A stretch of 64,000 bases of DNA from Chimonanthus salicifolius. Taxonomy: Eukaryota > Streptophyta > Magnoliopsida > Laurales > Calycanthaceae. Position 1 is the stretch's first letter; each line of letters begins with the position of its first letter. The DNA lies in contig CM023532.1 of the NCBI GenBank assembly GCA_013350335.1, positions 97,335,853-97,399,852 of the forward strand. The letters are read 5' to 3'. Made by a program: the position numbers and the translations under genes. Positions 1-11,801 of the stretch are shown one piece after another. The notes under the pieces were generated by a model that saw nothing but the letters and a program-made list of their open reading frames with translations, did not search any database and had not been told where the DNA came from.

Positions 1-549
1 CCCTACCCGGAGTCCTACTGGGCGCGTTGTCTAACGCCCTATTCTACCCTAGCTGATGACGCAGGAGACGGAGGAAATGGTGGACGAGGCGGAAGTCAAG
101 CTTAGGAGCTTGGGAAAGCGGCTACTTTGTTTATCAAAGTTTTATTTTGGAAAAGTTGTAACTTAAGTAGCTTAGCTTGTCGAATTGTAATAATTTTGGA
201 TTTCTTGCTATGGTCTGGATTATACTCTGTACGTTATCATTTTGGGACATAATATGAACATTGGGGTATCTTTGTAGTTTAATGATGTATCTTCCCTTCT
301 ATCCAAAATCGGTAGGATAGTATCTATTATAATGTTTTGCATGTAATTATATTCCGCGAGCTTACTTCCTACGCGTGAACCGTACTCGTGGACTTCGTTC
401 CGTGCACGTGTGGGGTTGGCCAGTTAAGGGACGGGCTTTAGAAGATCGGACTTAACTCGCGTCGTGACGTCCGCGCCCGTTGTCACTTTTATTTAATTCA
501 AAAAAAAAAGTAGACATCTGATTTCAGTGAAAATGGAGCGGGTGTTACA
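1..549 (+). mobile_element. LTR-1, 3' end of a plus-strand LTR
   Basis: The stretch ends in the LTR terminus GGGTGTTACA at 549. It holds the 3' block shared by all LTRs here: the TCTAACGCCC block near 32-42, CTACCCTAG with GATGACGCAGG near 46-66, a GTTAAGGG...CTTAAC inverted repeat near 424-451, and CGTCGTGACGTCC just before the poly-A/T tract. Its 5' part lies outside the window. It is inserted in LTR-2, whose sequence resumes at 550, so the left target duplication cannot be checked. Confidence 0.85.
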
Positions 550-781
550 TGCTGTTTTGTGCTTGATCTACTGGTGCAAACACCTCTGATGTTCCAGCTA
601 GGAAAAATGAATTGCAGAGAGGGAGAGAGAGATGGGAAAATCTTGGATTTACAATGACAAAATGGCCAACCTTGGTGTTTGTTTCCTTTAGTAATTCAGC
701 CCCCAAGACCCCTCCATTCCCTCATCAATTCTTATAAAAAATGATGGGTCTTGGGTGCTATCCAATGCACCCCTTGGTACC
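550..781 (-). mobile_element. LTR-2, left piece (minus-strand LTR split by LTR-3)
   Basis: This piece is clearly similar to 26683-26940 of LTR-9 (same order: GCTGTTTTGTGCTTGA, GAGAGAGGGAGAGAGAGATG, then the CACCCCTTGG stretch), which identifies it as LTR sequence in minus orientation. It continues at 4495 after LTR-3. No gene is visible. Confidence 0.75.
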
Positions 782-1453
782 TGTAACGCCCGCCCCATTT
801 TCACCGAAATCAAAGTCTATTTTTTTTTTGAAGTAGAAGTGACAATGGGCGCGGACGTCACGACGTGAGTTAAGTCCGAACTTCTAAAGCCCGACCTTTA
901 ATGGCCAACCCCACGCATGCGCGGAACTAAGTCCACGGGAACGGTTCACGCGTAAGAAGTAAGCTTGCGGAATATAATTACTTGCGGAACGTTATAATAG
1001 AGACTATCCTACCGGTTTTAGATAGAAGGGAAGATACAACATTGAATTACCAAAAATACCCCTATATTCACATTTATGCCTCAAAACAATATTGTCCATA
1101 ATGCAGTCCAAATCATAGCAAGAAATATAAATTATACAGTCCGATGAGGTAAGCTACTTTAAATTACATCTCCAAAATGAAACTTAAATAAAACCAGATA
1201 TCCACTTCCCAAGCTCCTAAGCTTGGCTCCCGGCGTGTCCACCGTTTCCGCCATCTCCTGCGTCATCAACTAGGGTAGAAGTAGGGCGTTAGTCAACGCG
1301 CCCAGTAGGACTCCGAGTAGGGCTAGCACATGGATTAGTGATAACATGCATACCAAATAATAATAAAGTAAACATATGATGAATGCCATGCCATGGGTGC
1401 CTATGTCATGTGTCCCACCCATCCACCGTATCATCATAAAATATCGTATCCCC

Positions 1454-1716
1454 CTTGACGGCAAAGCCTCGTCAAGGTGTCCCCAAGTTTGCTTCTCGGT
1501 CGCCCCGACGGAGCATGGACTCCAATTATAGCCTAAGAGCTATCCCCATGTCTGATTCTCGGTCGCCCCGACGGAGCATGGACTCCGGTTATAGCCCCTC
1601 AGGCTATCCCCATGTCTGATTCTCGGTCGCCCCGATGGAGCATGGACTCCGGTTATAGCCCCTCAGGCTATCCCCATGTTTGCTTCTCGGTCGCCCCGAC
1701 GGAGCATGGATTCCGG
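1454..1716 (-). repeat. Stem-loop cassette of LTR-3 (one SL1, four SL2 units)
   Basis: SL1 at 1454-1476 has arms CTTGACG and CGTCAAG. It is followed by four SL2 units beginning CGCCCCGACGGAG at 1501, 1564, 1628 and 1692 (period 63-64 bp). Within a unit CGGAG pairs with CTCCG across CATGGA. The second and third units also carry a hairpin, ATAGCC paired with GGCTAT; the first has ATAGC paired with GCTAT. Other LTRs carry the same two modules in other proportions. Confidence 0.8.
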
Positions 1717-2315
1717 TTTCATTATTTTCCCGCCCATGCCATGCATAAGATGTAAGTGCATTATGGTATGTAATATATATATATAATCCATATAAAATCC
1801 ATAGCATCTAAGTATAGTCCATAGTCTTAAAAAATATTATCCATAGCATTAAATCATAATCCATAGTACTTAAACACATAATTCATAATTCGAAATCGCA
1901 TCATAAGATAAATCATATAATTATCAAATTAAAGAACCATCACATATCCAAGGCTTACAAAAAGGTAGGAATCCTACCGAATACCGTTTAGCGTCCTGTT
2001 ACGTTTCCATTCGATAATCCGGTCGTCGATCGCGTACCGTTTGCTACGTCCCGGTACCTTATTACATATTTACCGAATTAGTCCATATGTTATCCATGAT
2101 TAAGTCCTTAACTTATTACAACCTTAGGTTCTTAATTACGTTATCTGTTTACCAAAATCAGCCCCTAACTTAGCCTCGTTTTCCGTAGTTTAAAACACAT
2201 CCATAAATCCAATTTTGGCCATTTTAAATATTCTGATTTACGAGCCTAAAACGCAGCATCTATCCATTTCATTTAATCATTCGCAATGTATCCAATTTTA
2301 TGTCTAACATACATA

Positions 2316-3183
2316 GGGTTCGGCCATGCATCATGGCCGAACCCATGGTTCTTCAATGTGGCCACTAATTACGGTTTTGCCACTAGACCTCCATGGTTTA
2401 ATATTTCCTCATTCATGCATATTTTTAAGTAAAAAATCCATCCATAATTTAGATCCATTAGGCATTCATTGACTATGCCCTAATATCCATAAAAATAGCC
2501 ACTTACTTTGATTAAATTTGAAAACATTTAATCCCATAATTCATTCCACATTTGGCCTAAGATGTGGCCCACATTAGGGGTCATGGGTTCATTTTATCCC
2601 CTTTTAATCCCACCTCCAATGAAATTAAATCATTCATTTAAATCCCCATTTAAATTTATCATCTCTTTCCATCATTTTCCATTCTTTTTACCTTCATTAA
2701 AAATCACTAAATCATCACCATAGGGTTCGGCCATTCACCATGGCCGAACCCATGGTTCATGGCTCACCTTCATGGGTGCCCTTTTAAGACCAATGTTTTG
2801 TCCAAAAACAATCCATTTTTAAAATCAATAACCTTCATTCATTTTGGCCCTTTAAAAACTTCCAAAATATTAACATATTAATCCATCATTTCCATCCTTT
2901 AAAGCCATTTAAAAAAATCACTTTTCAACACCATAGGGTTCGGCCATACACCATGGCCGAACCCATGGTTCATGGTCCATCTTATCCATGCCATCTTTAA
3001 AACTAAAATACCTATTTACATTCCTCACGGTTTTCTCATTAAAACTCCTTAAAAATCAACAACTTTTCAATCACTTAAAACCTCAACATCATTAACCCTT
3101 CTCCATAATTTTAGACCTCAAACCCTAATTAAAAATCATCCATCATTTACCATGGGGTTCGGCCATGCTATATGGCCGAACCC
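2316..3183 (-). repeat. Cluster of four 29-nt hairpins in LTR-3
   Basis: Copies lie near 2316, 2725, 2937 and 3155. Each has a 12-nt arm GGGTTCGGCCAT, a 5-nt loop, and the complementary arm ATGGCCGAACCC, usually next to CATGG. Spacing is irregular (about 210-410 bp) and the sequence between copies is AT-rich and not repeated, so this is a dispersed motif and not a satellite. Confidence 0.85.
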
Positions 3184-4494
3184 TATGGCCCATGAATCCA
3201 TTAAAAAATCCAAATTCTCTATGCTTAATAAAGACTTGAAATTCCATTAAAAATTCCATTCTTCCATTTCATCCATTTCTTAATCCATTCCTCCATTTTA
3301 TCCATTTCTTATCCTACCATTTGATGGATCTTAGATCCATGGCCCACAACATTTTTGGCCATATTAAATCTAAGAAATGGATTCCATATCCTATCTAGAA
3401 AACATAAACTCTTGTTTTAAGAAAATCTTACCACCCGACGACTCCTCCGGTCCTTCTTTCCTCTTTGCTCTCCTTAGCCTTCTCTTCTTTTCTTCTCCTT
3501 GATGTACGGTCAAGATGAGCTTGATCAAATGGTGAGGCTCTCCAAGCTTAGGATCGGCCAAGATTGAGTGGGTTTGCTTGAGAGAGGGAGAGGGGAAGGT
3601 GATGAGAAAGGTGTTTCAAGTGTTTACCTTGAGGTGGTGGGTCAACACTTAGCCTTTTCCTTTTCTTTTCTTCTCTTTTCTTCTTTCTTCCTCTTGTGAA
3701 GGTAGGGGACGGTTTTGAGAGTGCAAAGAGATAGAGAGAGTGTAGTGGTTAGATGGAAATGAGATGGGAAGTCATCTCATCTTTTTTTTTTTGGTTGTCA
3801 TTCATTCCTCCCACCAACCAACATGGCATTAATGGTGGTGGTTGGGGTAAAACCACCATTTAAACCCATGGTTTCAATCTTGTGTTTCTTCAAAGTGGTT
3901 TGTGTTTGTTTGGGGTGGTTTGTGTTTGTTGGAATGGTTTTGACCATTTGACCATAATTAATTTAATCAATCTAATTCAATTGATCCTTAGGTTAAGTTA
4001 ATTAATTAATTCCTACTTAATTTTAATCCCATTAATTTCCCTCTATGAAATCCACCCATGGTTGACCAAGTCAACCATGGTGGTCGGCCCCACCACCCTT
4101 GGGTCCACGCCCCACCTCAATTGGTGAGGTGAAGGTGGGCCCCACTTGGTCATGCCATTTCATTTCATTACTAACTTAGAGGGTTTAATTCCAATTCACC
4201 CTTTTTAAATCAATTGGGCCACCATTGGGCTCACGGCCCAACCAAATTATTTTCTACCCTTTACCTTAAAGTTTGGACCCATTTTGATCCATTGGGTCCC
4301 ACATGGTGATCGGGCCCGCTTTGACCATCGTTGACCCTTCCGACGAATTCCATTCACTCTATGGTCCATTGGGTCCTTCTTGGGCCTTGGTCCCAAAATT
4401 TGATCCATTTGGCATTCCATCACATCAAAATTCAAATTAAAGTAAATAAATACCAAATATATATTGATTTAAAATTTCGGGCTATTACAGTACT

Positions 4495-5421
4495 TGCCTA
4501 TGCAGCCTTTCAACTCCCCAAGCAACACCTCCAATTCCCATGCATTTCATTTAAGATTTAACATGGAAATCACCCCAACAAGTCCCCAACGTGTGGGACT
4601 TGTTTTGGTGGTTAAGACTGAGCCAAACTACTCCTATTCCCTCTGAACTCACTGATTTATAGTCCCATTAATTTCCATTTTGACATGTCCAACTCACATG
4701 TCCAACTCACCTCTTTAATTGACAATCATTTAATGAATTTGAGTCAACTCATTTTTAATTCAAATTAAATAAAATCATTTCCACTTAACCTGATTTAACT
4801 CACCATTGAACTCATTTGTGGGCCCACACGGACGACTGTGGTCAACAAAGTCAACCTAACCCGTTGGGTCCCCCTTTAGCTCCTTGACCCGGTTTTGACT
4901 CCATGACCCAATTATGGGTATTTTGGTCATTTGTAATTGGTTTTTACATGTGGATCAGGCCTACCCATTTTTACTCCACTTGATTTCCAATCAAATCAGC
5001 TTAACCCCATTTAATTTAAGTTCACACAATGGTCAAATAATCCATTAAGACCCGTTGGGTCCCATTTGGGCCCTTTGACCCATTTAGCCATTTTTGACCC
5101 AATGGATGTACATTATCCATTCAATCAAATTTGACACTTATAATATGCTCATAGGGTCTTAACTTGAGCAATGGGCCCCACCATTTCCTTACTTAACATC
5201 ACAAAATAATTAATTTAACACATCAGGAGCATTTTCGTAATTATCCATTTCATTGAGAAATTACCCATCCAATCAAACTTGACATTCATAATGTGCTCAT
5301 ATGATCTTAATTTGAGCAATGGGCCCCACCATTTCCTTACTTAACATCACAAAATAATTAATTTAACACATCATGGGCATTTTCGTAATAATCCACTTCA
5401 TTGAGAAATTGGGGCGTTACA
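4495..5421 (-). mobile_element. LTR-2, right piece
   Basis: It resumes the LTR-2 sequence broken at 781 and ends GGGGCGTTACA at 5421, which is the sense start TGTAACGCCCC of a minus-strand LTR. The next base begins Tat-T coding sequence, so LTR-2 lies inside the Tat-T pol gene. Its left target duplication is outside the window. It holds the 148-bp tandem repeat at 5115-5408 and no gene. Confidence 0.8.
5115..5408. repeat. 148-bp tandem duplication in LTR-2
   Basis: Two diverged copies of a unit are present: TTGAGCAATGGGCCCCACC occurs at 5164 and 5312, a period of 148 bp. It lies at the sense 5' end of LTR-2. No coding potential is seen. Confidence 0.85.
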
Positions 5422-5980
5422 ATTCTGCCTATAACCAAATCTATGTTGCTCTTGAGGAACAAGAGAAAACATCATTCACTTGTTCATTCGGTACGTTCGC
5501 ATATCGTCGTATGCCATTTGGGTTGTTCAATGCACTTGCCACCTTTTAGTGTTGCATGATCAACATTTTTTCTGATATGATCGAACGTTTCCTAGAAGTC
5601 TTCATGGACGACTTCTTTATTTTTGTATCTACTTTTGACCAATGCCTACACCATCTTACACTTGGGTTAATCAGGTGCAAAGAAAAGAACATGGTACTAA
5701 ATTGGGAAAAATGTCATTTTATAGTAAAATCAGGCATAGTACTATTACACATTATCTCTGAAAAAGGAATCGAAGTAAACAAAGCCAAAGTCGATTTGAT
5801 CTCCAATCTTCCAAGATCTCAAACTATTAAAGAAATCAGATCATTTTTAAGTCCTGCTGGAATTTACAGGAGGTTTATGAAAGGATTTAGTGACATACCG
5901 CAACCTCTTCGTAGACTCCTAACCAAGGATGTTGTTTGCAATTTTGATGAAAAATGTGTCATAGCTCTGAAAAATTAAAG
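5422..5980 (+). pseudogene. pol: Tat-T reverse transcriptase, truncated and broken
   Basis: The reading frame enters in the middle of reverse transcriptase at SAYNQIYVALEEQEKTSF, continues through FGTFAYRRMPFGL and reaches the catalytic block as FMDDFF (usual form F/Y-x-D-D). The fingers and earlier pol regions are missing because LTR-2 sits at 5421. An in-frame TAG follows NALATF, where the family has Q. After the connection domain (NWEKCHF, IRSFLSPAGIYRRF) the frame shifts near 5955. Wording such as RRMPFGLCNAPATFQ and the LNWEKCHFMV type is characteristic of Tat/Athila Ty3 elements. It cannot make an active enzyme. Confidence 0.88.
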
Positions 5981-6508
5981 ACCGCTTTGACTTCCGCTCC
6001 AATAATACAGCCACCTGATTGGTATGTTCCTTTTGAAATCATGTTCGATGCCTCAGACTACGTCATAGGAGCCGTGTTAGGACAAATGATAAACAAGTTG
6101 CCTCATGTTATCTATTATGCGAGCAATACTTTGAATGACGCTGAACTCCACTATTCCACACTGGAAAAAGATTTGTTAGCTGTCGTATTTGCGCTAAACA
6201 AATTTATGTCCTATCTAGTGGGTTCGAATGTCATTGTCTGTTCAGATCACGCTACACTTAAGTATCGTCTTTCCAAGAAAGATGCTAAGTCCTGCTTGAT
6301 CTGATGGATATTCTTGCTACCAAAATTTGACAGAGAAATTCGGGACAAAAAAGGTTCCGAAAATGTGGTAGCAGACCATTTGTCTAGATTGATAACTGAA
6401 TTCACAGATGATAACCGTCCTATCACTGAGTCCTTTGCAGATGAACAACTCATGTCAGTGTCCCAAGCACCATGGTTTGCAGGCATTTGGACTAGGCAAA
6501 TTGATTAA
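5954..6508 (+). pseudogene. pol: Tat-T RNase H domain
   Basis: This continues Tat-T pol after a frameshift. EKLKTALTSAPIIQPPDW is the linker. Ribonuclease H motifs follow: MFDASDYVIGAVLGQ with the first catalytic Asp, TLEKDLLAVVFAL with the Glu, and VCSDHATLKY with the second Asp. A TGA at 6301-6303 replaces an Arg codon (CLI-stop-WI), after which the same frame gives EIRDKKGSENVVADHLSRL, the usual end of the domain before integrase. All catalytic positions I can identify are kept, so damage is limited to one stop and the upstream frameshift. Confidence 0.87.
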
Positions 6509-7632
6509 AGTTTCTGGCACATGTCAAAAGTTTCATTTCGGATAATCCATATCTGTTTAAACATTGTGCAGACCAAATTATTCGACGTTGTGTCCCTAAT
6601 GAAGAACAACAAATTGTCATAAGTTTCTGTCATGCGCAGGCTTGTGGAGACCATTTCTGTGCTAGAAAAACAACTACAAAAATTTTGCAGCGTGGATTTT
6701 ATTGGCCCTCCATGTTTCGTGATACCCATATCTTCTGTATTTCATGCGATAGATTCAAAGATTAGGTTAGTTGAACTTTTTGATGTTTGGGGCATCGATT
6801 TCATGAGACCATTCCCCAACTCTTTTGGCAATCTATACATCATTGTAGGAGTTGACTACGTATCAAAGTGGGTTGAAGTGGTGGCATGCAAAACAAATGA
6901 TCACAATGTCGTCATCCGTTTCTTGAAAGAAAATATTTTCTCTAGATTTGGCGTTCCACGAACCATCGTTAGCGATGGAGGAAAGCACTTTTGTAATCGT
7001 CCATTCTAAAAATTGATGAAATCATATGGGGTGATGCATAAGATAGTTAGTCTATACCACCCACAAACAAGTGGAAAAGTGGAAATTTCAAATAGAGAAA
7101 TTAAACATATCCTTGAGAAGACAATCAATCCAACCAGGATAGATTGGTCTTCCAGACTCACTGATGCACTATAGGCATATCGAACTACTTTTAAAGCACC
7201 CATAGGAATGTCACCCTATCGTTTGGTTTATGGAAAAGCCTGTTATCTTTCAGTTGAGATAGAGCACAAAGCCTATTGGGCTATCAAGCGTTTCAATTTT
7301 TCTCTAGATGCAGCTAGACAACACAGAAAGCTCCAACTAGCTGAGTTGGAAGAAATAAGAAATGAAGCTTATGACACAACAGAAAGTACAAAGACCGGAT
7401 GAAAGTGTTTCATGACAAACACATTCTTATAAAGTGTTTATTGTGGGTCAAGAGGTCTTGTTGTAAATGGTCGGGTCCGTTCATTGTTACATCTGTATTC
7501 CCACATGTAGCAGTCCAGATCAAGCATCCTAATAGTAGTCATATTTTCAAAGTCAATGGTCATCAATTGAAACCACTCTTAGAGAATCACAATCCAAAGG
7601 TAGAAGTCGAAGTTTTGTGCACTGATCCCATT
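6509..7632 (+). pseudogene. pol: Tat-T integrase, interrupted by LTR-4
   Basis: A zinc-binding HHCC region is recognisable in shifted frames ([27 protein letters not shown]). The core domain follows with [18 protein letters not shown] and [11 protein letters not shown], which hold the three acidic catalytic positions. There are stops at about 7007 (NRPF-stop-KLM) and 7171 (DAL-stop-AY). The tail [21 protein letters not shown] is the typical Tat/Athila end. A deletion/frameshift near 7400-7460 joins MKVFHDKHI to CKWSGPFIV. The last codon before LTR-4 is ATT at 7630-7632; in the same frame TAC CAG GAT TGA follows at 14804-14815, so pol ended there before LTR-4 inserted. Confidence 0.87.
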
Positions 7633-9022
7633 TGTGATGCTCCGCTCTTTTCCATGCCTTTAAAAATCAGAGTATGTATATATATATATATATATATATT
7701 ATTTTTTTTTTTTTAAAACTAACTTAGAAAAGGGGTGGGGGCGTCACAATGCGAGTCAAGCCCGAGTCCGAAGACCCGACCCTCAACTGGCCAACTGTGA
7801 CAGGTGCATGGATTCCATCCATGATAACATTTACACACATCACTCACATAAACTTGTGGAAACATTTCATGTATTATAATAATATAGTGATCATTCCATT
7901 AAGAGCAAAAGTAAGGAAAATACCATAAGCGTAAGTCAATTACAAAACCATAACAAGTCCAAAGTCTAGGAGTTATCTAAAGTTATTATATTCCATTGAT
8001 CAACACTCCTACAAATACATCATCCAAAAATATCAAACTAAATTAAATCCTCCAAGCTCTTTTCTTTGTTCACAATCCAATCATGTTTGACTTTCTTCGG
8101 GTCCAACTTCTGTTTCCTTTCCTTTTCCTGTATTGACAGCTAGAGGGGGAAAGTATGGGCTTAGTCAACACGCCCAGTAGGTATTTCCGATCAAGGGGTA
8201 TGTGGGGGGGGGGGGGGCGGGGTACACATAAAAGTGTTATATGAAACATTAAAATACATGTATAATAGTTTCATGACTAGCATATATCATTTGTCAAGTA
8301 ATATATTTCTCAAAATTCCATATACATAGAAAATGTTCAACTCTTAAATACATTTCATAATTCTTTCAATAGTATAAAACTCATGATTTAAAACCATAAA
8401 CCATGTTAATCAATGTAAATGACATGGGTGCCATGTAAGATGAATGCCCATTACATGCCCATGCACAACCATATTTCTCATCATACAATGGTTCCTTATT
8501 GGCCATCTATGTCCTACAATATTTGAGGCGGCAACCACGAGGGTACTGTTACCCATCCACAAATTAAACTGAGACTTACGGTGGAGTGTGGACTCCTCCC
8601 TCTGCGCAGGGTTTCGGGACCTTCTCAGGAGCTCTTTGGCCCAATAAATTCCGTAACTTTTACAACCAATGGACGTGGCCAAAGATAACATTTATCTTGT
8701 TCAAACAATACATAATAACGAGACCAAGAGATGTCCGGACAAGTCACAACTTGGCTCGACAATGAATATCCCATGCCCATGCCCATGCATGAGGTACATG
8801 CATGCACATGTATGCCAATGCCATTCTATTCCATAAATCCATGTATTTATAAAAAGTAACATAATGCATATATCAAAGTATCCACATAGTTTCATTGAAA
8901 ACCAACATCAATAATTCATAGAAAACAATGTATAATTAGAACAACTCCATAATGTTTCAATGATGTAGGAAACCTACTTGATTCAAGTGAAGGATATATT
9001 TCCGACTCATACGAACAATGCC
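7633..9022 (-). mobile_element. LTR-4, left piece
   Basis: It starts TGTGATGCTCCGCTC, a decayed form of TGTAACGCCCCGCCC, and aligns with other LTR starts through AAATCAGAGTA. Duplicated target CCATT lies at 7628-7632 and 14799-14803 (exact). It has a TA microsatellite and T run (7675-7714), a run of 14 G (8204-8217), the shared block GCGAGTCAAGTCC-like near 7750, and a variant stem-loop region (8520-8660) with GGAG paired to CTCC. LTR-6 and the Ty3-A LTR share that variant. LTR-5 interrupts it at 9022. Confidence 0.87.
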
Positions 9023-9781
9023 TGTAACGCCCCGCCCTTTTTCACTTGCTTTCCGAAAATCAAAGTATTTTTTTTATAAAGAGTGAGAGAGAAAGGGACG
9101 TCACGACGCGAGCTAAGTCCGAGCTTCCAAAGCCCGACCCTTAACTGGCCAACCATAAGTGTACGTGGACCAAGTCCACCAAAATGGTTCACACGTACTC
9201 AAGTTAACTTGCTGAATAAAACATATATGCGGAATAATCAGAGCATAACAATCCTATTCCAATTTAGATACCAAAGTAGTCCAATACTTAACCATAATTA
9301 TCATAACTTAAATATCTAAACATTAACCATCCAATCCATAGCAAATATATCTACGTTATTACAATTCTGAATGCTAGTTATTCAAATACATAGTCCATGA
9401 ATAACTTAAACAAAATATAACTTAATCATCCAAGCTCCTAAGTTTGGTTCCAATCCCGTCCTCATTCCGTTCATTCCTGTATCATCAACTAGGGTAGAAG
9501 TAAGGCGTTAGAACAACGCGCCCAGTAGGTATTCAAAGTAAGGCTAACACATGTGTTAGTACCAAAAATCCAGATATAATCTATATCAAATCCAGTTATA
9601 ATAAATCATACCATACTTATAAAACATCGTGTCCAAAATAATGTATGATAATATAGATCCAATCATACAGATAAAAACCAGAAACCTTGCATGATAATAA
9701 AGATCATAATCATGCCGATTCAATGCCATGCCATGCTATCATATGCAATGAGTCCCACCCATCACAAACACATAGTAACCT

Positions 9782-9942
9782 CTTGATGGAAAGCTCCTCA
9801 TCAAGGTATCCCCCACGATTGTACTACGGACGCCCCGACGGAGTGTGGATCTCCGGTTACCTTTTGATGGAAAACTCCTCATCAAGGTATCCCACACGAT
9901 TGTATTACGGATGCCCCGACGGAGTGTGGATCTCCGGTTACA
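9782..9942 (-). repeat. Stem-loop cassette of LTR-5 (two SL1-SL2 units, about 82 bp each)
   Basis: SL1 arms are CTTGATG and CATCAAG at 9782-9804, followed by SL2 CGGAG (9839) paired with CTCCG (9851). The pair is repeated once with few changes, with the second SL1 near 9863. The SL1 arms differ from those in LTR-3 (TTGACG with CGTCAA) by a matched change on both sides. Confidence 0.8.
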
Positions 9943-10247
9943 TATCATCCCTCCCATGCCATGCATGAGATGCAAATGTCCACATGCTATGCAATTATAC
10001 AAATTATAGCAATTAAAATATCATATTTGAAACATAACATTTTTACAACATAAACCATCAAAATAAGAAGTTAAACCATAGGTAGAATCCTACCAAAGGC
10101 CACTAAAGTGTCTTTGCTTCTAAAACCGGCAACCGCTCACGATCGCACACCGTTTGTGAGGTCCCGTCACCTTGTTACATATAAACAAGTCAATCCCATA
10201 TTCCATTTGATTTAACATTAGGTCTAAGTCCATAAACACAACCTTGT

Positions 10248-11405
10248 GGGGTTTGGCCATACACTATGGCCGAACCTCACCTACTTGAATTTGGTCCCTC
10301 TTTTGATTTAACCAATCACATCCATTAATCTAATCATACATACATTAATCATTTAACATTCATAAAACCCTAAGTCCACCAAATACACCTTAGTGGGGCT
10401 CGGCCATACAACATGGCCGAACCTCACCATCTTGATTTTGGTCCCTCCTTCAAGTCCTTTGATTCACTAATGTCATCACTTATACAACAATTATTTATCA
10501 TTGATAATAACCTAAGTCCATAAATATATTCCCCATGGGGTTCGGCCATACACCATGGCCGAACCCATGGTCCATTATTTTCACTTATTTGCATCCTTGC
10601 CATTATCCTATCATGGCTAATTACTTAGCTTAATCCTCCATTCATTTAAACATGCATAACACTCCAAATAACCCTTTAAAATGATTCATCAAATAGTTCA
10701 TGGGGTTCGGCCATACACCATGGCCGAACCCATGTCCATCATTTTCACATATTTACATTTTTTTACCATTTCCTCCATCACCTTATGTTTAGGTTCCAAA
10801 ACATAGGTCCATTCGTTTATTTAATCATGCATAACATAAAAACCCTAATAGATCCCTCCATTCTTTAACTTGATCCTTCATTTATTTAGACATATTAGAT
10901 CCATAAATGACCCATAAAAATTGGTTCATGGGGTTCGGCTATACTCCATGGCTGAACCCATGATGTCTTATTTTTCCCATTTTCTCTTTAAAATAGTTTA
11001 CACTCCTAGGTCCATATTCAAAGTCCCTCCATGGGGGTTTAACCATACATTTAGGTTCATCTTTTTGAATCATCATTTACATCTTCAAAATCAATTAAAT
11101 TTAACAACACTATCCATTAAACATAACCAATGTTCTTCCATGGGGTTCGGCCATACATCATGGCCGAACCCTATGGTTCATCCTTTCCATTAACAAAATG
11201 ATACATCCATTTATATCTTCCTCCATGGGGTTCGGCCTACACCATGGCCGAACCATTATGGTTCCTCATTTTCTCTTTTAAATCCAATAGCCATGATCTT
11301 AACCTTTGATGGGTTCGGCCATACATCATGGCCGAACCTAATCAACCCCTTTTTATTTGTAATGGTTCTTGTATATCCCCTTTAGGGTTTAGCCATGCAA
11401 TGGCC
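10248..11405 (-). repeat. 29-nt hairpin cluster in LTR-5, about nine copies
   Basis: Copies lie near 10249, 10397, 10538, 10702, 10930, 11142, 11228 and 11311, with a degenerate one near 11385. The arms are GGGTTCGGCCAT and ATGGCCGAACCC; some copies carry point changes (GGTTCGGCTAT, GTTTAGCCATGCAATGGCC). Spacing is 80-230 bp. This is among the densest clusters in the window. Confidence 0.85.
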
Positions 11406-11801
11406 GGATCATGTTCCTTGACCATCTTACTTAATAAGAATTTATTGAGCACTTACCAATTCCACGACTCCTCCAGTTCTTTCACTCCTACTTGTTCTTG
11501 CGATCCTTTCCTTCCTTAGCCTCTTCCTCCTTCCTTCTTAATCCTTTGGCCGAGAGTGAGAGCTTGAGAGAGAGAGAGAAAGAGTTCGGCCTTGAGTGAT
11601 AGGGAGAGAACCTTGAGATGAAGTTCTAAGTCTTTTCCTCCTTTGTTCAAGAGAGTGATTAGCCTCGAGAGAGGGAGAGAGTGAGATGAAGATCAACACT
11701 TGTTTTGCTCCAAATGAGGGTGGTCGGCCAAGGGTGGTGCCTTTTAGTAAAGCCCTTTTGTAACTCCCATAACTTATCGCCTTCTCATTGATACCTACAT
11801 T

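Larger units (their letters stand above)
1270..3431 (-). other. Putative intron in LTR-3
   Basis: On the minus strand the donor-like GTAAG lies at 3431-3427, after a GA-rich tract. At the other end, reading to 1270, are CTAAC, a pyrimidine tract and TAG. Eight other LTRs have the same donor at the matching position. Splicing is inferred from motif conservation only. Confidence 0.3.
782..4489 (-). mobile_element. LTR-3, complete solo LTR, 3708 bp
   Basis: It begins TGTAACGCCCGCCCC and ends CGGGCTATTACA, so in sense direction it reads TGTAATAGCCCG to GGGCGTTACA, with TG/CA ends. It is flanked by GTACC (777-781) and GTACT (4490-4494), a 5-bp target duplication with one change. No internal domain is present, so it is a solo LTR, presumably left by LTR-LTR recombination. 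In sense order it holds a GA/CT-rich tract (3430-3790), four 29-nt hairpins (2316-3183), a GGTAGGAATCCTACC palindrome (about 1965-1979), a stem-loop cassette (1454-1716) and the conserved 3' block. It belongs to the TGTAATAGCCC family with LTR-8, LTR-11, LTR-12 and LTR-14. Confidence 0.9.
9489..11456 (-). other. Putative intron in LTR-5
   Basis: The donor-like GTAAGTGC reads from 11456. On the same strand CTAACGCC, a pyrimidine tract and CTACCCTAG end at 9489. The layout equals that in LTR-3, LTR-7, LTR-8, LTR-12 and LTR-14. It is inferred from motif position only. Confidence 0.3.

Noticed and set aside
7675..7714. TA microsatellite with T run, and G14 run at 8204-8217
   Set aside because: Simple slippage tracts within LTR-4, not of further interest.
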